Shown piece by piece: positions 25,956 through 35,235 of a DNA stretch of 64,000 nt. Made by a program: the position numbers and the translations under genes. Location: assembly GCA_028288165.1 (NCBI GenBank), contig JAQBOG010000020.1, forward strand, positions 1 to 64,000. Direction: 5' to 3'. The DNA comes from Sphingobacteriales bacterium. Lineage in GTDB: Bacteria; Bacteroidota; Bacteroidia; Sphingobacteriales; Sphingobacteriaceae. Numbering within the stretch: the first letter of the stretch is position 1; every line of letters begins with the position of its first letter. Under the pieces are notes generated by a model. It ran no database searches, was not told the origin of the DNA, and saw only the letters and a program-made list of their open reading frames with translations.

Positions 25956-26359
25956 AATCATTCGCACTTCCACCCAGAGTTGGGCACACATGCTAATGCC
26001 TAAAAAAGAGTATCTCAGTATTGAAACCCGGCACAGGTTTGATCCTCTTACTACTATCTGAAAGTTAATGCAGACTGTTAAGAAAGACGAAAGGCAAGCC
26101 TCTTTTAAGAAAAATCATCCGGACATCTACTCAAAGCTGGGCGCAAATTAATTTGGTCGGTGAGTATGACGTTTCCGGTGAAAACCGTTACAAAGCGTTT
26201 GATATGGAAGCTGTCATGGAACTAAAACCAATGCTTGAGATTGAATATTCAACACAACCAACCGAGAAAGTTTCTACCGAAGTAATGCGGCTTTTTCCCC
26301 CCTTTCTTTAATTACCCCATCAGGCTATCATGACAACAAATATTTCCAACAAACAAATG
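25956..26359. other. spacer with gene fragments
   Basis: Contains a short frame reading LVGEYDVSGENRYKAF then DMEAVMELKPMLEIEY (about 26155-26290), evidently part of a lost gene, and a fragment of the dispersed repeat (CCCTTTCTTTAATTACCCC, 26300-26320). No intact gene. Confidence 0.45.
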
Positions 26360-26389
26360 TTACCAATATGGTAATATTTATTATATTTG
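26360..26389 (+). promoter_or_regulatory. promoter and operator of the HigBA operon
   Basis: The palindrome TTACCAATATGGTAA (26360-26374) is followed by a perfect -7 box TATATTTG (26382-26389), 8 bp before the toxin ATG at 26398. This suits autoregulation by the HigA repressor and an almost leaderless mRNA. Confidence 0.65.
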
Positions 26390-26397
26390 TACAAGAT

Positions 26398-26709
26398 ATG
26401 CGAGTGATAGCAGTAAGAACTTTGAAAGACTATTCCGTCGAATATCAGCAAGCGGAACAAGCTTTGCTGAGTTGGTATGAAGAGGCTTCAACGGCATCGT
26501 GGAATAGCCCTAATGAATTAAAGGAACAGTACAGACATGTGTCCATACTTACAAACAAACGGGTCGTTTTCAATATTCACGGTAATAGCTACCGCTTGAT
26601 TGTAGATATTGAGTATCGGCTAAAAATCGTATTTGTAGTATGGTTCGGAACGCACAAGCAGTACGATCATATAGATGCAAAAACAGTAAGTTATGTTAAA
26701 GCCAATTAA
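26398..26709 (+). CDS. higB: HigB-like mRNA interferase toxin
   Basis: 103 aa from ATG 26398 (MRVIAVRTLKDY). The frame is open 10 codons further up, but that part overlaps the promoter. It matches the HigB family that ends in a GTHKQYDHIDA motif; WNSPNELKEQYRHVSIL and VVFNIHGNSYRLIVDIEY are typical core strands. The enzyme cleaves mRNA on ribosomes. Toxin precedes antitoxin with a 17-bp overlap, the order characteristic of hig loci. Confidence 0.92.
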   Translation: MRVIAVRTLKDYSVEYQQAEQALLSWYEEASTASWNSPNELKEQYRHVSILTNKRVVFNIHGNSYRLIVDIEYRLKIVFVVWFGTHKQYDHIDAKTVSYVKAN

Positions 26710-27052
26710 AACAGAGGATCAATATAATGATGCTTTAGCTCGTGTATATGAGCTGATGCAAACTGATATACAGGAAGGATCAACTGCCTCTGACGAATTA
26801 GAAGTGCTCAGTATTCTTATTAAAGAATACGAGTTGGTACATTATCGTATATCATCTCCAAACCCATTAGAGGCCATTAAATTCAGGCTGGATCAAATGG
26901 GAATTTCTGAAAAAGAGCTGGGCGATATTTTGGGCTACCGCTCTCGTAAATCTGAGATTCTTTCCGGAAAAAGAAAGTTGAGCTTAGCCATGATCAGAAA
27001 GTTGAACGAGGTTTTACATATCCCAGCTCAGGTTTTGATACAAGCTTACTAA
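26693..27052 (+). CDS. higA: HigA-like antitoxin with HTH domain
   Basis: 119 aa. The N-terminal half binds the toxin in related systems; the C-terminal half is an XRE-type helix-turn-helix (IKFRLDQMGISEKELGDILG, then RSRKSEILSGKRKLSLAMIRKL). It would repress its own promoter through the palindrome at 26360. It ends 5 bp before an IS3 fragment. Confidence 0.92.
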   Translation: MLKPIKTEDQYNDALARVYELMQTDIQEGSTASDELEVLSILIKEYELVHYRISSPNPLEAIKFRLDQMGISEKELGDILGYRSRKSEILSGKRKLSLAMIRKLNEVLHIPAQVLIQAY

Positions 27053-27057
27053 TGTAA

Positions 27058-27647
27058 TTATACCAGGCCAGTAGTACATCCAAATCTATTAACTCGTTTG
27101 TGGTTCCACGGCATTCCCTCGAAACGCAGCCTGCTGTAAAACAGGTCTTGCCCTTCAGTATGAAAGCCGTCTGCAAGCTCACTCAGCTTGGCAATGGCGG
27201 CACTGTCGTCTTTGGTCTTTTCATAATAACACATGGACTTTGGCAGGCTAACAATTCTGCAGGCCTTGCTAATGCTTGCGTGATAAGCAGAAACCACATA
27301 AACAGCCATATCTTTCCGCTGGCAAGGCTTTAGAACTTTTTTGAAAGAACATCTTTTAAGATTTTGTTATCTAAAGCCAGCTCGGAAAACATCTGTTTCA
27401 CTTTCCGGTTTTCCGCTTCCAGCTCTTTTAACCGCTCAAGTTCCTGACTGTCTATGCCCCATACTTCTTCTTCCAATTATAAAATGTGGCTTTATGAATG
27501 CCAAGCTCACGGCAAATATCAATTGCGTTTTTCCCAGCTTCGTGTTGCTTCAATGCCTGCACGATCTGTGTTTAGGTAAATACTGCTTTTTTCATGGTTG
27601 ACTATTTAAAGTTAAGACTTTCGCCTTTCAAATAGTCCGAGTTTTGG
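27058..27647 (-). mobile_element. truncated IS3-family insertion sequence
   Basis: Read on the minus strand. OrfA begins MKKAVFT at 27594 but has an in-frame TAA at codon 8; it continues IVQALKQHEAGKNAIDICRE and HKATFYNWKKKYG, the IS3 OrfA helix-turn-helix. OrfB starts MAVYVVSAYHASISKACRIV and breaks off after the N-terminal HTH region, so the DDE domain is absent. The GACTATTT/AAATAGTC arms at 27602-27640 probably belong to the IS end. It is inactive and abuts the next IS fragment. Confidence 0.75.
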
Positions 27648-28635
27648 GGAGGGTTACAACTATCCGGTCTTCTACTGAATGTACCCTTGCCTTGAACATC
27701 ATTTGCTGCTGTTGATAAAGGGTATGGATCACCATCAGATACTTTTGCTCCCGGGCAGTCAGGGGAAAGCCCTGGTACAGATCCAGTAGCAAATCTATGC
27801 TTTTGAGGTTTCTGGCCACATAGCGCAGCTGTTTGCCGATGGCCCAGCGAAGCTCTTTCTTGTTTTTAAGCCGTTTTTGGGCCACTTTCAGAAACTCCTT
27901 CCGGGCTACCTTACGATATGTGCGGGGCTTCTTTGCTTGCAGTCCCGGTTTGAAAAGGGTATCGATGAGCTCCTGGGTCTTTTCCCGGGCTTCGTTCAAC
28001 AGGCCCAGATCGGTGGGATAAGCAATGTTTTGTGGGCAGGCCGTTGCATCGAACAATACCCGGCCTTTATTTGGAGCAACCGGTGTGGGATTCTCTGGTG
28101 GCGGGGCACTGCCATCTTTCTGACCCTTCCCGGGATCAGGCTCGTTCGGGCCTTCTTTATCAGGAATATCCGGCTTGGGGGAGAACTTAGTTGCTGATGA
28201 AGGTGATGGATCTTTTCATTAAGTGCATTGATCTGTTCCATGCCCATCTGGTTACGAAATCCTACAAACAGGGAGGCATCAAAAGGAGGATCAGGGCTAA
28301 AGCTGGAGTAGCCCAGAAAGTACTGCATGTACATGTTCTCTGAGATTTGGGCTACCGCTTCACGGTCGTCCAGGTTGCACATATGCTTGATAATCAACGA
28401 GCCGATTACGATTCTCGGACTTATCGGAGGCCGGCCCGTAGGGCTTAGCCCAACCTGTCGGGAATACACATTGCAAATTTCATCCCAGGGGATCTTATCG
28501 CCTAACAACACCCAACGGTTATTCTTATGTAATTTCTGGGAAAAGGGAGTCTCAAAATATATCCTTGCACTTAGAGTCCCTAAGTTGGACATAACTACCT
28601 ATTTCTCAAAATAAAAGGTGTTTTTCAGCAGACCC
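27628..28635 (-). mobile_element. truncated IS1182/IS5-type insertion sequence
   Basis: The outer end at 28635 carries GGGTCTGCTGAAAAACACC (minus strand), a typical terminal inverted repeat. The transposase N-terminus starts at 28592 (MSNLGTLSARIYFETPFSQK) with IVIGSLIIKHMCNLDDREAV; a frameshift near 28060 leads to the second frame (MFDATACPQNIAYPTDL). The sequence stops where the IS3 fragment begins, so the C-terminal catalytic part is missing. It is inactive. Confidence 0.75.
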
Positions 28636-28762
28636 TAAAATAACTATCGGAAATAATCAGTAAAATAGACTTAGCAAAGGAAAAATGTATGAAAGTGCTG
28701 TGGTGATAACACCTACTACGAGAGGAAATGAAGCTCTAGCTGTTAAGTGCCGTAATGCTGTT

Positions 28763-29122
28763 TCACCAAGTTTTTTCCATACTCTTTCTCACGTCATTTT
28801 TCATGACATCTGTAAACGTAGAGTTATAATTGTTTCTTAATAAAAGTGGGTCATTGGTGAAGAATTTGGAAATTAAGGAAAAAGGAAAAAGAAATATGTA
28901 AAAAACGATAGCCAAGAGAATTGTTGGAATAATTTTGCTCAAAATAAGAGACAACTTAAACCATAGCCATTCTATTTTATCAGCAGCCCAATCCGAAAAT
29001 GCTCCAATAAGTCCGATGATTAAGGCTGTGTATATTGCCCATTTTTGGTTGAACACCAAGAATATAATTACAAAGCCCAATGATATGATCAAAATAGTTG
29101 ATTTTGATGTGTCTTTTTTCAT
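28763..29122 (-). CDS. SxtJ-like small membrane protein
   Basis: 119 aa from ATG 29122 (MKKDTSKSTILIISLG). The longer open frame upstream overlaps the DUF5989 gene and is not used. Two or three hydrophobic segments (ILIISLGFVIIFLVF, AIYTALIIGLIGAFSDW, IIPTILLAIVFYIFLFPFSL) match the SxtJ family, found next to carbamoyltransferase genes in saxitoxin and many polysaccharide clusters. The role is unknown. Last gene of a four-gene operon read leftwards from 32236. Confidence 0.75.
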   Translation of the reverse strand: MKKDTSKSTILIISLGFVIIFLVFNQKWAIYTALIIGLIGAFSDWAADKIEWLWFKLSLILSKIIPTILLAIVFYIFLFPFSLISKFFTNDPLLLRNNYNSTFTDVMKNDVRKSMEKTW

Positions 29123-29133
29123 TGTCGTACAGA

Positions 29134-29283
29134 TTAAAAAAGCGTGTAAATGAATGGTGCTAGGGCACTGCTGCCTCCAAAAACAATTAAGAGCCCAAGT
29201 AATAATAGAACTACTATTATTGGTGCTAACCAAAACTTTTTGCGCTCTTTAATAAAGAGCCACAAGTCTTTTAAAGAATTCAT
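29134..29283 (-). CDS. DUF5989 (SxtK-like) single-pass membrane peptide
   Basis: 49 aa, easily missed because of its size. MNSLKDLWLFIKERKKFW is an amphipathic start, then one transmembrane helix (LAPIIVVLLLLGLLIVFG) and the conserved ending SSALAPFIYTLF. This matches the DUF5989 family that accompanies SxtJ and NodU-type carbamoyltransferases. It overlaps the SGNH gene start by 4 bp at 29280-29283 and precedes the SxtJ-like gene by 11 bp. Confidence 0.82.
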   Translation of the reverse strand: MNSLKDLWLFIKERKKFWLAPIIVVLLLLGLLIVFGGSSALAPFIYTLF

Positions 29284-30371
29284 ATTTTTTTTCCTTTTAT
29301 TTTATTATAAATTTCGACACCTAATTTTTTTGCACCTAGTGGACTATTATGAAACTTATCATAAAAATCCTGTTGTCCCCATATCGAGGTTTTGGTTAAA
29401 TCAATAACTGTATATTTATCACCACAAACCTTTAATATGACTCCATTTAGTTTCAACATAAGGTTGAAATAATCAACCCCGTTATAGGAATATTTATCTA
29501 AATATTGTAATTGAGAAGTTCCCTGAACATTACCTTTGGGACTAAGCTTATACATTAAACTAGGTTGGGTAACAAATATCGGTTCAGCGCCCAAAGTATT
29601 TGAATAATCAATCAATTTATTAAGTCTGCTTTCTAAACCAGTCAAATTAGCGTTGTATAAATTATATAGTTTTTCTGAGGCAATGCCTTTGTCTGTATAT
29701 GTTATCTTTGAGAAATCGATTTTCCTATGTCCCACCTTCGACTTATATGACTGATTCCAACCACTCATTTTCATGTAAAAGTTGTAAATAATTGAATTTC
29801 TCTTTGTATTTTCTTTTAATGAAGCAAGTGTACTTGCTTCATTAAGGTCTAAGACATCATAAGATGAACTATAGGATATTTTATAGAAGTCATTTATCCC
29901 TATATAGAATATAATATATTTAGGTTTCAATTGTGGGATTTGAGGAAACCAAACTTCAAAATCTTTTAAGTGCCCGAATGTTGATTGTCCATCAATTCCA
30001 GCATTTGCTACGACTATGTTTTTGCCATCTTGTTTATAGCATTTTTCTATTACATCTTGCCAAGTTTCGCCATCAGTTATATATCTCTGGTCGGTTGTGC
30101 TTCCACCTATTGTAAGAATGTCAATCGTGTTAGGCGCATTGAATGAACTCTTGCCTCTAAGCCCAAATTTATCCCGGGTATAATGTACATCAATTAAATT
30201 TTTAGTATATAAATCACTCTGATACACATATTCCTTATCTCTAATTATATTTAAATTATCTAATTGATTTTTTTTAAAGAACCATCCACCCATAAATACC
30301 TCAATTAGCAAAAGACCAATTGATAATATCAAAATGTTGATAAAAAGTGCCTTCAAAACGTTTTTCATCAT
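29280..30371 (-). CDS. SGNH/GDSL-like hydrolase, membrane-anchored
   Basis: 363 aa. An N-terminal transmembrane helix (ALFINILILSIGLLLIEVF) is followed by an SGNH fold: block I DILTIGGSTTDQ with the nucleophile Ser (about residue 92), block II ANAGIDGQST, block III YIGINDF, and a late D/H region (NSPLGAKKLG, with FHNSP). Such proteins add or remove acyl groups on glycans, or serve with carbamoyltransferases in surface polymer modification. The start overlaps the carbamoyltransferase stop (TAATG). Two ATGs are adjacent (30371 and 30368). Confidence 0.85.
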   Translation of the reverse strand: MMKNVLKALFINILILSIGLLLIEVFMGGWFFKKNQLDNLNIIRDKEYVYQSDLYTKNLIDVHYTRDKFGLRGKSSFNAPNTIDILTIGGSTTDQRYITDGETWQDVIEKCYKQDGKNIVVANAGIDGQSTFGHLKDFEVWFPQIPQLKPKYIIFYIGINDFYKISYSSSYDVLDLNEASTLASLKENTKRNSIIYNFYMKMSGWNQSYKSKVGHRKIDFSKITYTDKGIASEKLYNLYNANLTGLESRLNKLIDYSNTLGAEPIFVTQPSLMYKLSPKGNVQGTSQLQYLDKYSYNGVDYFNLMLKLNGVILKVCGDKYTVIDLTKTSIWGQQDFYDKFHNSPLGAKKLGVEIYNKIKGKKI

Positions 30372-32236
30372 TAATCCATTTTAAATTTAACCATCCATTT
30401 TTCTCTGTTTTCCCAATCAGGCTGTTGTGTTTTTTCTAATAGAAAATTGTTTATCACCAGATAATCCATTTCTGTTCGCATAAAACATTTATAAGCATCT
30501 TCAGGTGTGCAAACAACTGGTTCGCCTCTTACATTAAAACTTGTATTCACCACTACTCCATAACCTGTTTTAATTTTGAAGGCATTAATTAGTTTCCAAT
30601 ATTTCTCATTGGTTTCTTTGTGAACGGTTTGAACACGTGCTGAAAAATCCAAATGGGTAATGGACTGTAAATCGCTTCTCTCAAGATATAGCCTATCCCA
30701 TAAGTCAAGGTCAAAATAATTATCAGGTATTTCCTTCCGCCTTTCTTTTTTAACATCTGCTACCAATAACATATACGGTGAAGATGGCTCTAAATCAAAA
30801 TAGTCTTTCGAATGTTCTGCAAGAACAGAAGGCGCAAATGGACGAAATCCCTCCCTGTATTTAATTTTCAGATTGAGCTTCTTTTGCATTTCTTTATTCC
30901 TTGCGTCTCCCAGAATACTTCTGTTGCCCAATGCTCTTGGTCCAAATTCCATTCTTCCTTGAAACCAACCGACAATATTTCCCTTGTCAAGTAATTCGGA
31001 GGCTTTGGAGCATAAATCATCAAAAGAATCGAATTTTGTAAATGTAGATTTGTGTTTTTTAAATGTAATGAGAGCCTCTTTATCAGAATATTCTGGACCA
31101 AGGTAGCTACCTTTCATCCTGTCGGCACATTGTATCTTGTTTCTTGCTTGGTCAAAATACATATAGTTGGCCGTAAGGGCTGCACCCAAAGCACCTCCTG
31201 CATCACCGGAAGCTGGCTGTATGTATATTTTCTTAAATATGTTTTCTTGTAATAATTTTCCATTCGCTACACAATTTAATGCAACACCGCCTGACATACA
31301 CAAATATTCGGAGCCTGTAAGTCTCTTGGCCTCTTTTGCCATTTTTATTACTATTTCCTCCGTTACTTTTTGAATGGCAAAGGCTAAGTTGCAATGCTTT
31401 TGTTCAATTTCACCGTCAGGTTTTACAGTCTTAAAACCAAATAAAGTCTCCCACTTGCTTTCATTAATCATTTTTAACCCCGTTGCATAATCGAAATATT
31501 TTTGGTTTAACCAGATGGAACCATCTTCTTTTATATCAACTATGTTTTCTTTAATGAGATTTATGAATTTTTCTGTTTGCTCTGATATTGGATTACCATA
31601 AGGTGCTAATCCCATCAGTTTATATTCGCCTGAATTTACTCTAAAGCCCAAGTAGTAAGTAAAAGCGGAGTATAACAATCCAACAGAATGGGGGAAACGC
31701 ATTTCTTTAATCATCTCAATTTTATTCCCTTTGCCATGAGCAATGGTAGCCGTAGCCCATTCACCAACACCATCAATGGTTAAAATTGCTGACTCCTCAA
31801 AAGAAGAGGGGAAAAAAGCACTTGCAGCATGTGACATATGATGTTCTGGAAACAGAAGTTTCAGTTTTTTGCTATCAAATGATTCAACTTCCGTTAGTCC
31901 TTCTTTAAGCAATTTTTTGAGAAACATTTTTTCTTTTAACCATATCGGTATAGACATGATAAATTGTCTTACCCCTCTTGGAGCAAAAGCGTAATAAGTC
32001 TCTAATAATCTTTCAAATTTCAATAACGGTTTATCGTAGAAAACAACCGCATCAAGTTCATCGATCGTCAGTCCTGCCTCTTCAAGACAATATTTTACTG
32101 CCTGAACAGGGAAATCTTCTGTATGCTTTTTCCTTGTAAATCTTTCTTCTTGAGCAGCTGCAATAACCTCACCGTCAACAGTGATAGCTGCTGCTGAGTC
32201 GTGATAGAAAGCTGATATACCTAGTATTTTCGTCAT
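30371..32236 (-). CDS. carbamoyltransferase (NodU/CmcH/SxtI family)
   Basis: 621 aa. N-terminal ILGISAFYHDSAAAITVDGE and EERFTRKKH; the HHMSHAASAFFPS metal site; ILTIDGVGEWATAT; SGGVALNCVANGK; and C-terminal FQGRMEFGPRALGNRSILGD plus VRGEPVVCTPEDA. The N-terminal part (about 1-360) resembles the Kae1/TsaD fold and the C-terminal part makes carbamoyl-adenylate. It carbamoylates a hydroxyl group of a small molecule or sugar. First gene of the cluster with SGNH, DUF5989 and SxtJ proteins, as in sxtI/J/K. Confidence 0.95.
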   Translation of the reverse strand: MTKILGISAFYHDSAAAITVDGEVIAAAQEERFTRKKHTEDFPVQAVKYCLEEAGLTIDELDAVVFYDKPLLKFERLLETYYAFAPRGVRQFIMSIPIWLKEKMFLKKLLKEGLTEVESFDSKKLKLLFPEHHMSHAASAFFPSSFEESAILTIDGVGEWATATIAHGKGNKIEMIKEMRFPHSVGLLYSAFTYYLGFRVNSGEYKLMGLAPYGNPISEQTEKFINLIKENIVDIKEDGSIWLNQKYFDYATGLKMINESKWETLFGFKTVKPDGEIEQKHCNLAFAIQKVTEEIVIKMAKEAKRLTGSEYLCMSGGVALNCVANGKLLQENIFKKIYIQPASGDAGGALGAALTANYMYFDQARNKIQCADRMKGSYLGPEYSDKEALITFKKHKSTFTKFDSFDDLCSKASELLDKGNIVGWFQGRMEFGPRALGNRSILGDARNKEMQKKLNLKIKYREGFRPFAPSVLAEHSKDYFDLEPSSPYMLLVADVKKERRKEIPDNYFDLDLWDRLYLERSDLQSITHLDFSARVQTVHKETNEKYWKLINAFKIKTGYGVVVNTSFNVRGEPVVCTPEDAYKCFMRTEMDYLVINNFLLEKTQQPDWENREKWMVKFKMD

Positions 32237-32940
32237 AAGGTGTAAATTATTGTGTCTTTATTAGTATGGCATGCAACCCTATGGTGCTTGTCGGAATGCA
32301 GAATCCAAAACACGGAACTTACTGTCAGCACTGAACTTAAAATGAAGCACAAAACTTCATTTAAGCCATGAACTCGCCTCTTTGCAAAACGCCTGTTAGC
32401 AGTTCATTATTAACTTTCATCTATCATTGTTTAACTGCTTTTTCAGTTCAGTTTGTCCGTTTGTCAATGAATCTGAAAGCAGTATTAATCGCTTTTTTAT
32501 TTTGCCTTGGTCATTTGCAAGTAGCACTTCAAATCCTCAACGTGTCAAACCTATAATTGTTTTTTTTATTTAACTTTTTTGATTTTGTCGATATATATGA
32601 TGGGTGCGACAAAGTTGTTGATACTATTAACATAAATCAAATTACCACTAACCATCCATTAAAGCCCTCTGAAAGAAGGGCTTACATTCCCAACCGATTG
32701 TAATTAAAAAGTACTTGGATCGGCCTAAGTGCTACTATACTTTCAGGGAGTAACCAGTGCGAAAATTCTATCGTGGCAGTCCTATTTCGTCTGCCTTTTT
32801 TCGCGGGGAAAGCATATTTTACTTCGTCTTAATTTGTAATAATCAAGCAACATTAGAGACTTTCTGCCGTACACTCAACTTTGTGAAAATGATCAAATTA
32901 AGTTAAGAACAGAGATTGTACCTGCTTTTATATTAATTAA
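32237..32940. other. spacer with hairpins and a gene stub
   Basis: TTAAAATGAAG/CTTCATTTAA (32337-32364) and AAGCCCT/AGGGCTT (32662-32683) can form hairpins. CAAAACGCCTGTTAGCAG (about 32382-32399) resembles the ending of the attC-like sites. A 29-codon frame at 32467-32556 starts like a signal peptide (MNLKAVLIAFLFCLGHLQ) but is cut short. No intact gene. Confidence 0.5.
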
Positions 32941-33915
32941 ATGGAACCTAATTCAATGAATTTTACAAGCCTGAAAGCAATATTTGATGCCTCACCTAGT
33001 TCCTGCCTTGTTCTTTGACCAGATTTTCCTCGTTTTACTATCGTAGATGTTAATAGAGCTTATTGCCGGGCTACTAACACGCAGGCCGGCGATCTGATTA
33101 ATAAAGGACTATTTGAAGCTTTCCCGGATAATCCAAATGATCCGGAGGTTAACGGCGAAGAAAAAGTGCAAGCATCACTGGAATTAGTTATTTCTACTAA
33201 AGCTACTCACACAATGGACGTTCAGAAATATGATATTCCAGTTCGTGGCAGCGATGACTTTGAAGTGCGGTATTGGATTTCGGAAAATTCTCCCGTTTTA
33301 GATGATCTGGGTGAGATTGTTTATATCATTCATAGCATAACCGATATAACCGAAAAAATAAACGCAGAGGAACAACGCAAAAAGGCGGAACAATTAATAA
33401 GGGAAAGCGAGGCAAAATATCGCTCTATAATAGAGAGCAGTATGGACGGTATTCTTCTTACAGTGAGTGATGGACGGGTTCTTGGGGCTAATAGGGCCGC
33501 CTGCGAAATTTTCAAAATGACCGAAGAGGAAATATGCCGGGCAGGAAGAAAAGGTCTTGTTGATGATACTACAGATCCAAGTTTACAACTATTATTAGAA
33601 TAGCGCAATCGAACGGGAAGAGCCACCGGGGAGTTAACGTTTAAACGTAAAGACGGAAGCAGATTTCCCGGGGAAATTAGTTCAGTAGTGTTTACAGATG
33701 AGCATGGAGTTGAACGAACTTCAATGACTATTCGTGATATAAGTGAACGCAAACTGGCAGAGCAAAAGCTCTCCGTTACGTCTAATGCTTTAAAGCAGAC
33801 GTTGGGCGATCTGAATAGAATTATGCACTCGTCTATCGATATCATTTGTTCTGTTGATGAAGAAGGGCGATTTATTGACTATTTAATTTTTATCGAGTCG
33901 CTTAAGAACTCGTGA
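32941..33915 (+). pseudogene. PAS-domain sensor kinase, broken and truncated
   Basis: One frame carries at least two PAS domains: MNFTSLKAIFDASPSSCLVL, then after an in-frame TGA the segment FTIVDVNRAYCRATN, and a second PAS (AKYRSIIESSMDGILLTVSD) with its PAC tail after an in-frame TAG at 33601 (TGELTFKRKDGSRFPGEISS). A third PAS begins (LNRIMHSSIDIICSVDEEG) and breaks off at 33915. The histidine kinase domain is missing. In-frame stops and no frameshift point to slow decay rather than sequencing error. Confidence 0.8.
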
Positions 33916-34298
33916 AGAAGATCAGGAATATATTTTGGATAGTATTTGGATTCACTATCGTCTTATTCGTAATTTATAAAATAGCAGTCAATTCATTTAC
34001 TGACCATTTTCTTGGAACCCATCCGGTTCAAGCTAAGGCAGTCATAATTGATGAGAAAAATTACATGGGTAACCAGCCAGTCAAACCAGAGTTCTCATAT
34101 TCTTATCAGTTTGAGGTCAATGGTAATAATTACCAGGGCAACGCTCACGATAACTCTTTAAAAATCGGAGACACCGTCATTGTCGTTTACAACCGCGAGT
34201 ATTCTGCTATTAATAAACCTTTAAACCCTAAAAAATTGATGTATCCACATAACCTCATGCGAAAGAAAATCAAGGATTGGACGTGCCGTATCCGATAA
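33912..34298 (+). CDS. DUF3592-like membrane protein
   Basis: 128 aa starting at GTG 33912. One N-terminal transmembrane helix (IFWIVFGFTIVLFVIYKIA) is followed by a beta-rich domain with QAKAVIIDEKNYMGNQPVKP, YSYQFEVNGNNYQG and IGDTVIVVYNREYS, as in DUF3592 proteins, which often have the pattern Y.F.v.G..Y and G..v.V.Y.p..P. Function unknown. It overlaps the end of the PAS remnant by 4 bp. Confidence 0.6.
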   Translation: MKKIRNIFWIVFGFTIVLFVIYKIAVNSFTDHFLGTHPVQAKAVIIDEKNYMGNQPVKPEFSYSYQFEVNGNNYQGNAHDNSLKIGDTVIVVYNREYSAINKPLNPKKLMYPHNLMRKKIKDWTCRIR

Positions 34299-34594
34299 GT
34301 GGAATCTGCACATACCTACCACATTACCGCCTAAACACCCGGAGCTTAAGCAGGAAAACTGTCAAGGGCCGCGGCGATAGACGCGGTTTATATACCCTTT
34401 ACTGTTTTCCTGTGTCGCAATCTTTGTGACTGCGGTGTTGTGGTGTTTTTTAATTGAGGCTGTAAAATAGGCGTGTAATGAATACCTGCCTGCTGGCGGT
34501 GGCAAGGCTAACTGCGAAATGTAACCACGTGTGTGGCGCATAATATTAACCATGTACCCTGCAAAAATGGGTGGCATTTTTTATTATTATGACA
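34299..34594. other. spacer at the edge of the mobilisation module
   Basis: GC-richer than the left flank, with CCGCGG-containing sequence near 34368. An open frame on the minus strand (34362-34577) is not supported by any motif. This seems to be the left border of the mobilisation block, where base composition changes. Confidence 0.4.
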
Positions 34595-35218
34595 TCAGTT
34601 ATTTTCCCTCACTTCTTCCAGCTTTCTCTTTGCCTCCTTTTGATCTTTTTCTGCCTGCGCTGCTTCCGCTTCAGCAGCAATTATCGCTTGCTGTTTGATC
34701 ATTGCCTTTTCGGCGATATCTATGAAGCTCTTTGGGTCTTCCGCTAATTTTATTTCAATGGTCTTGGCTACTTCGGGGTACAGCGCCCTTACTAGCCAGA
34801 AATTATATGCTTCACTATTCAAACGGTCATTTTGATGATAGAAATGTAATGCAGTGCCGATTGATCCGGCCGTTATCGCAAAACAAACCACTAAACCAAC
34901 GATCAAATTCTTCGACCATGCACCAAAATGATGACTGTTTTTTACCCGAATGAAATTCGGTATCGTGGCTACAATTACTTTCAATTCATCGATCTGCTGC
35001 TGTATTTTTTGAGCGTCATAGCGCTTGTTTGCCATTTCAATCCGTGCTGAAATTGTTTCCAACGTGCCACGGTATTGTTCCAGAAAGCTTTTTAAGAAGT
35101 CGGCTATACTTGTCTCCATCACACCAATCCTACCAGCAAAACCTTGAATCAGTTCTTCCATGATATTAACTCTTTCTTCTAATTCCTCATTTTGCATAAC
35201 AATAATTTTAAGGTTCAT
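34595..35218 (-). CDS. coiled-coil membrane protein of the mobilisation operon
   Basis: 207 aa. N-terminal helices (LEERVNIMEELIQGFAGRIG and on, about 10-80) are predicted coiled coil; one transmembrane segment (NLIVGLVVCFAITAGSIGTAL, about 108-128); and a C-terminal helix rich in A, E and K (AEAEAAQAEKDQKEAKRKL). An ATG at 35197 is an alternative start. It follows the relaxase by 17 bp in the same direction. Bacteroidetes mobilisable elements often carry such a gene after mobA; it may tether the relaxosome at the membrane. Confidence 0.75.
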   Translation of the reverse strand: MNLKIIVMQNEELEERVNIMEELIQGFAGRIGVMETSIADFLKSFLEQYRGTLETISARIEMANKRYDAQKIQQQIDELKVIVATIPNFIRVKNSHHFGAWSKNLIVGLVVCFAITAGSIGTALHFYHQNDRLNSEAYNFWLVRALYPEVAKTIEIKLAEDPKSFIDIAEKAMIKQQAIIAAEAEAAQAEKDQKEAKRKLEEVRENN

Positions 35219-35235
35219 TATAATTGTTAATTGAT

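Noticed and set aside
34362..34577. 71-codon minus-strand frame beside the mobilisation genes
   Set aside because: No motif, unusual composition, and no clear start signal; treated as spacer.
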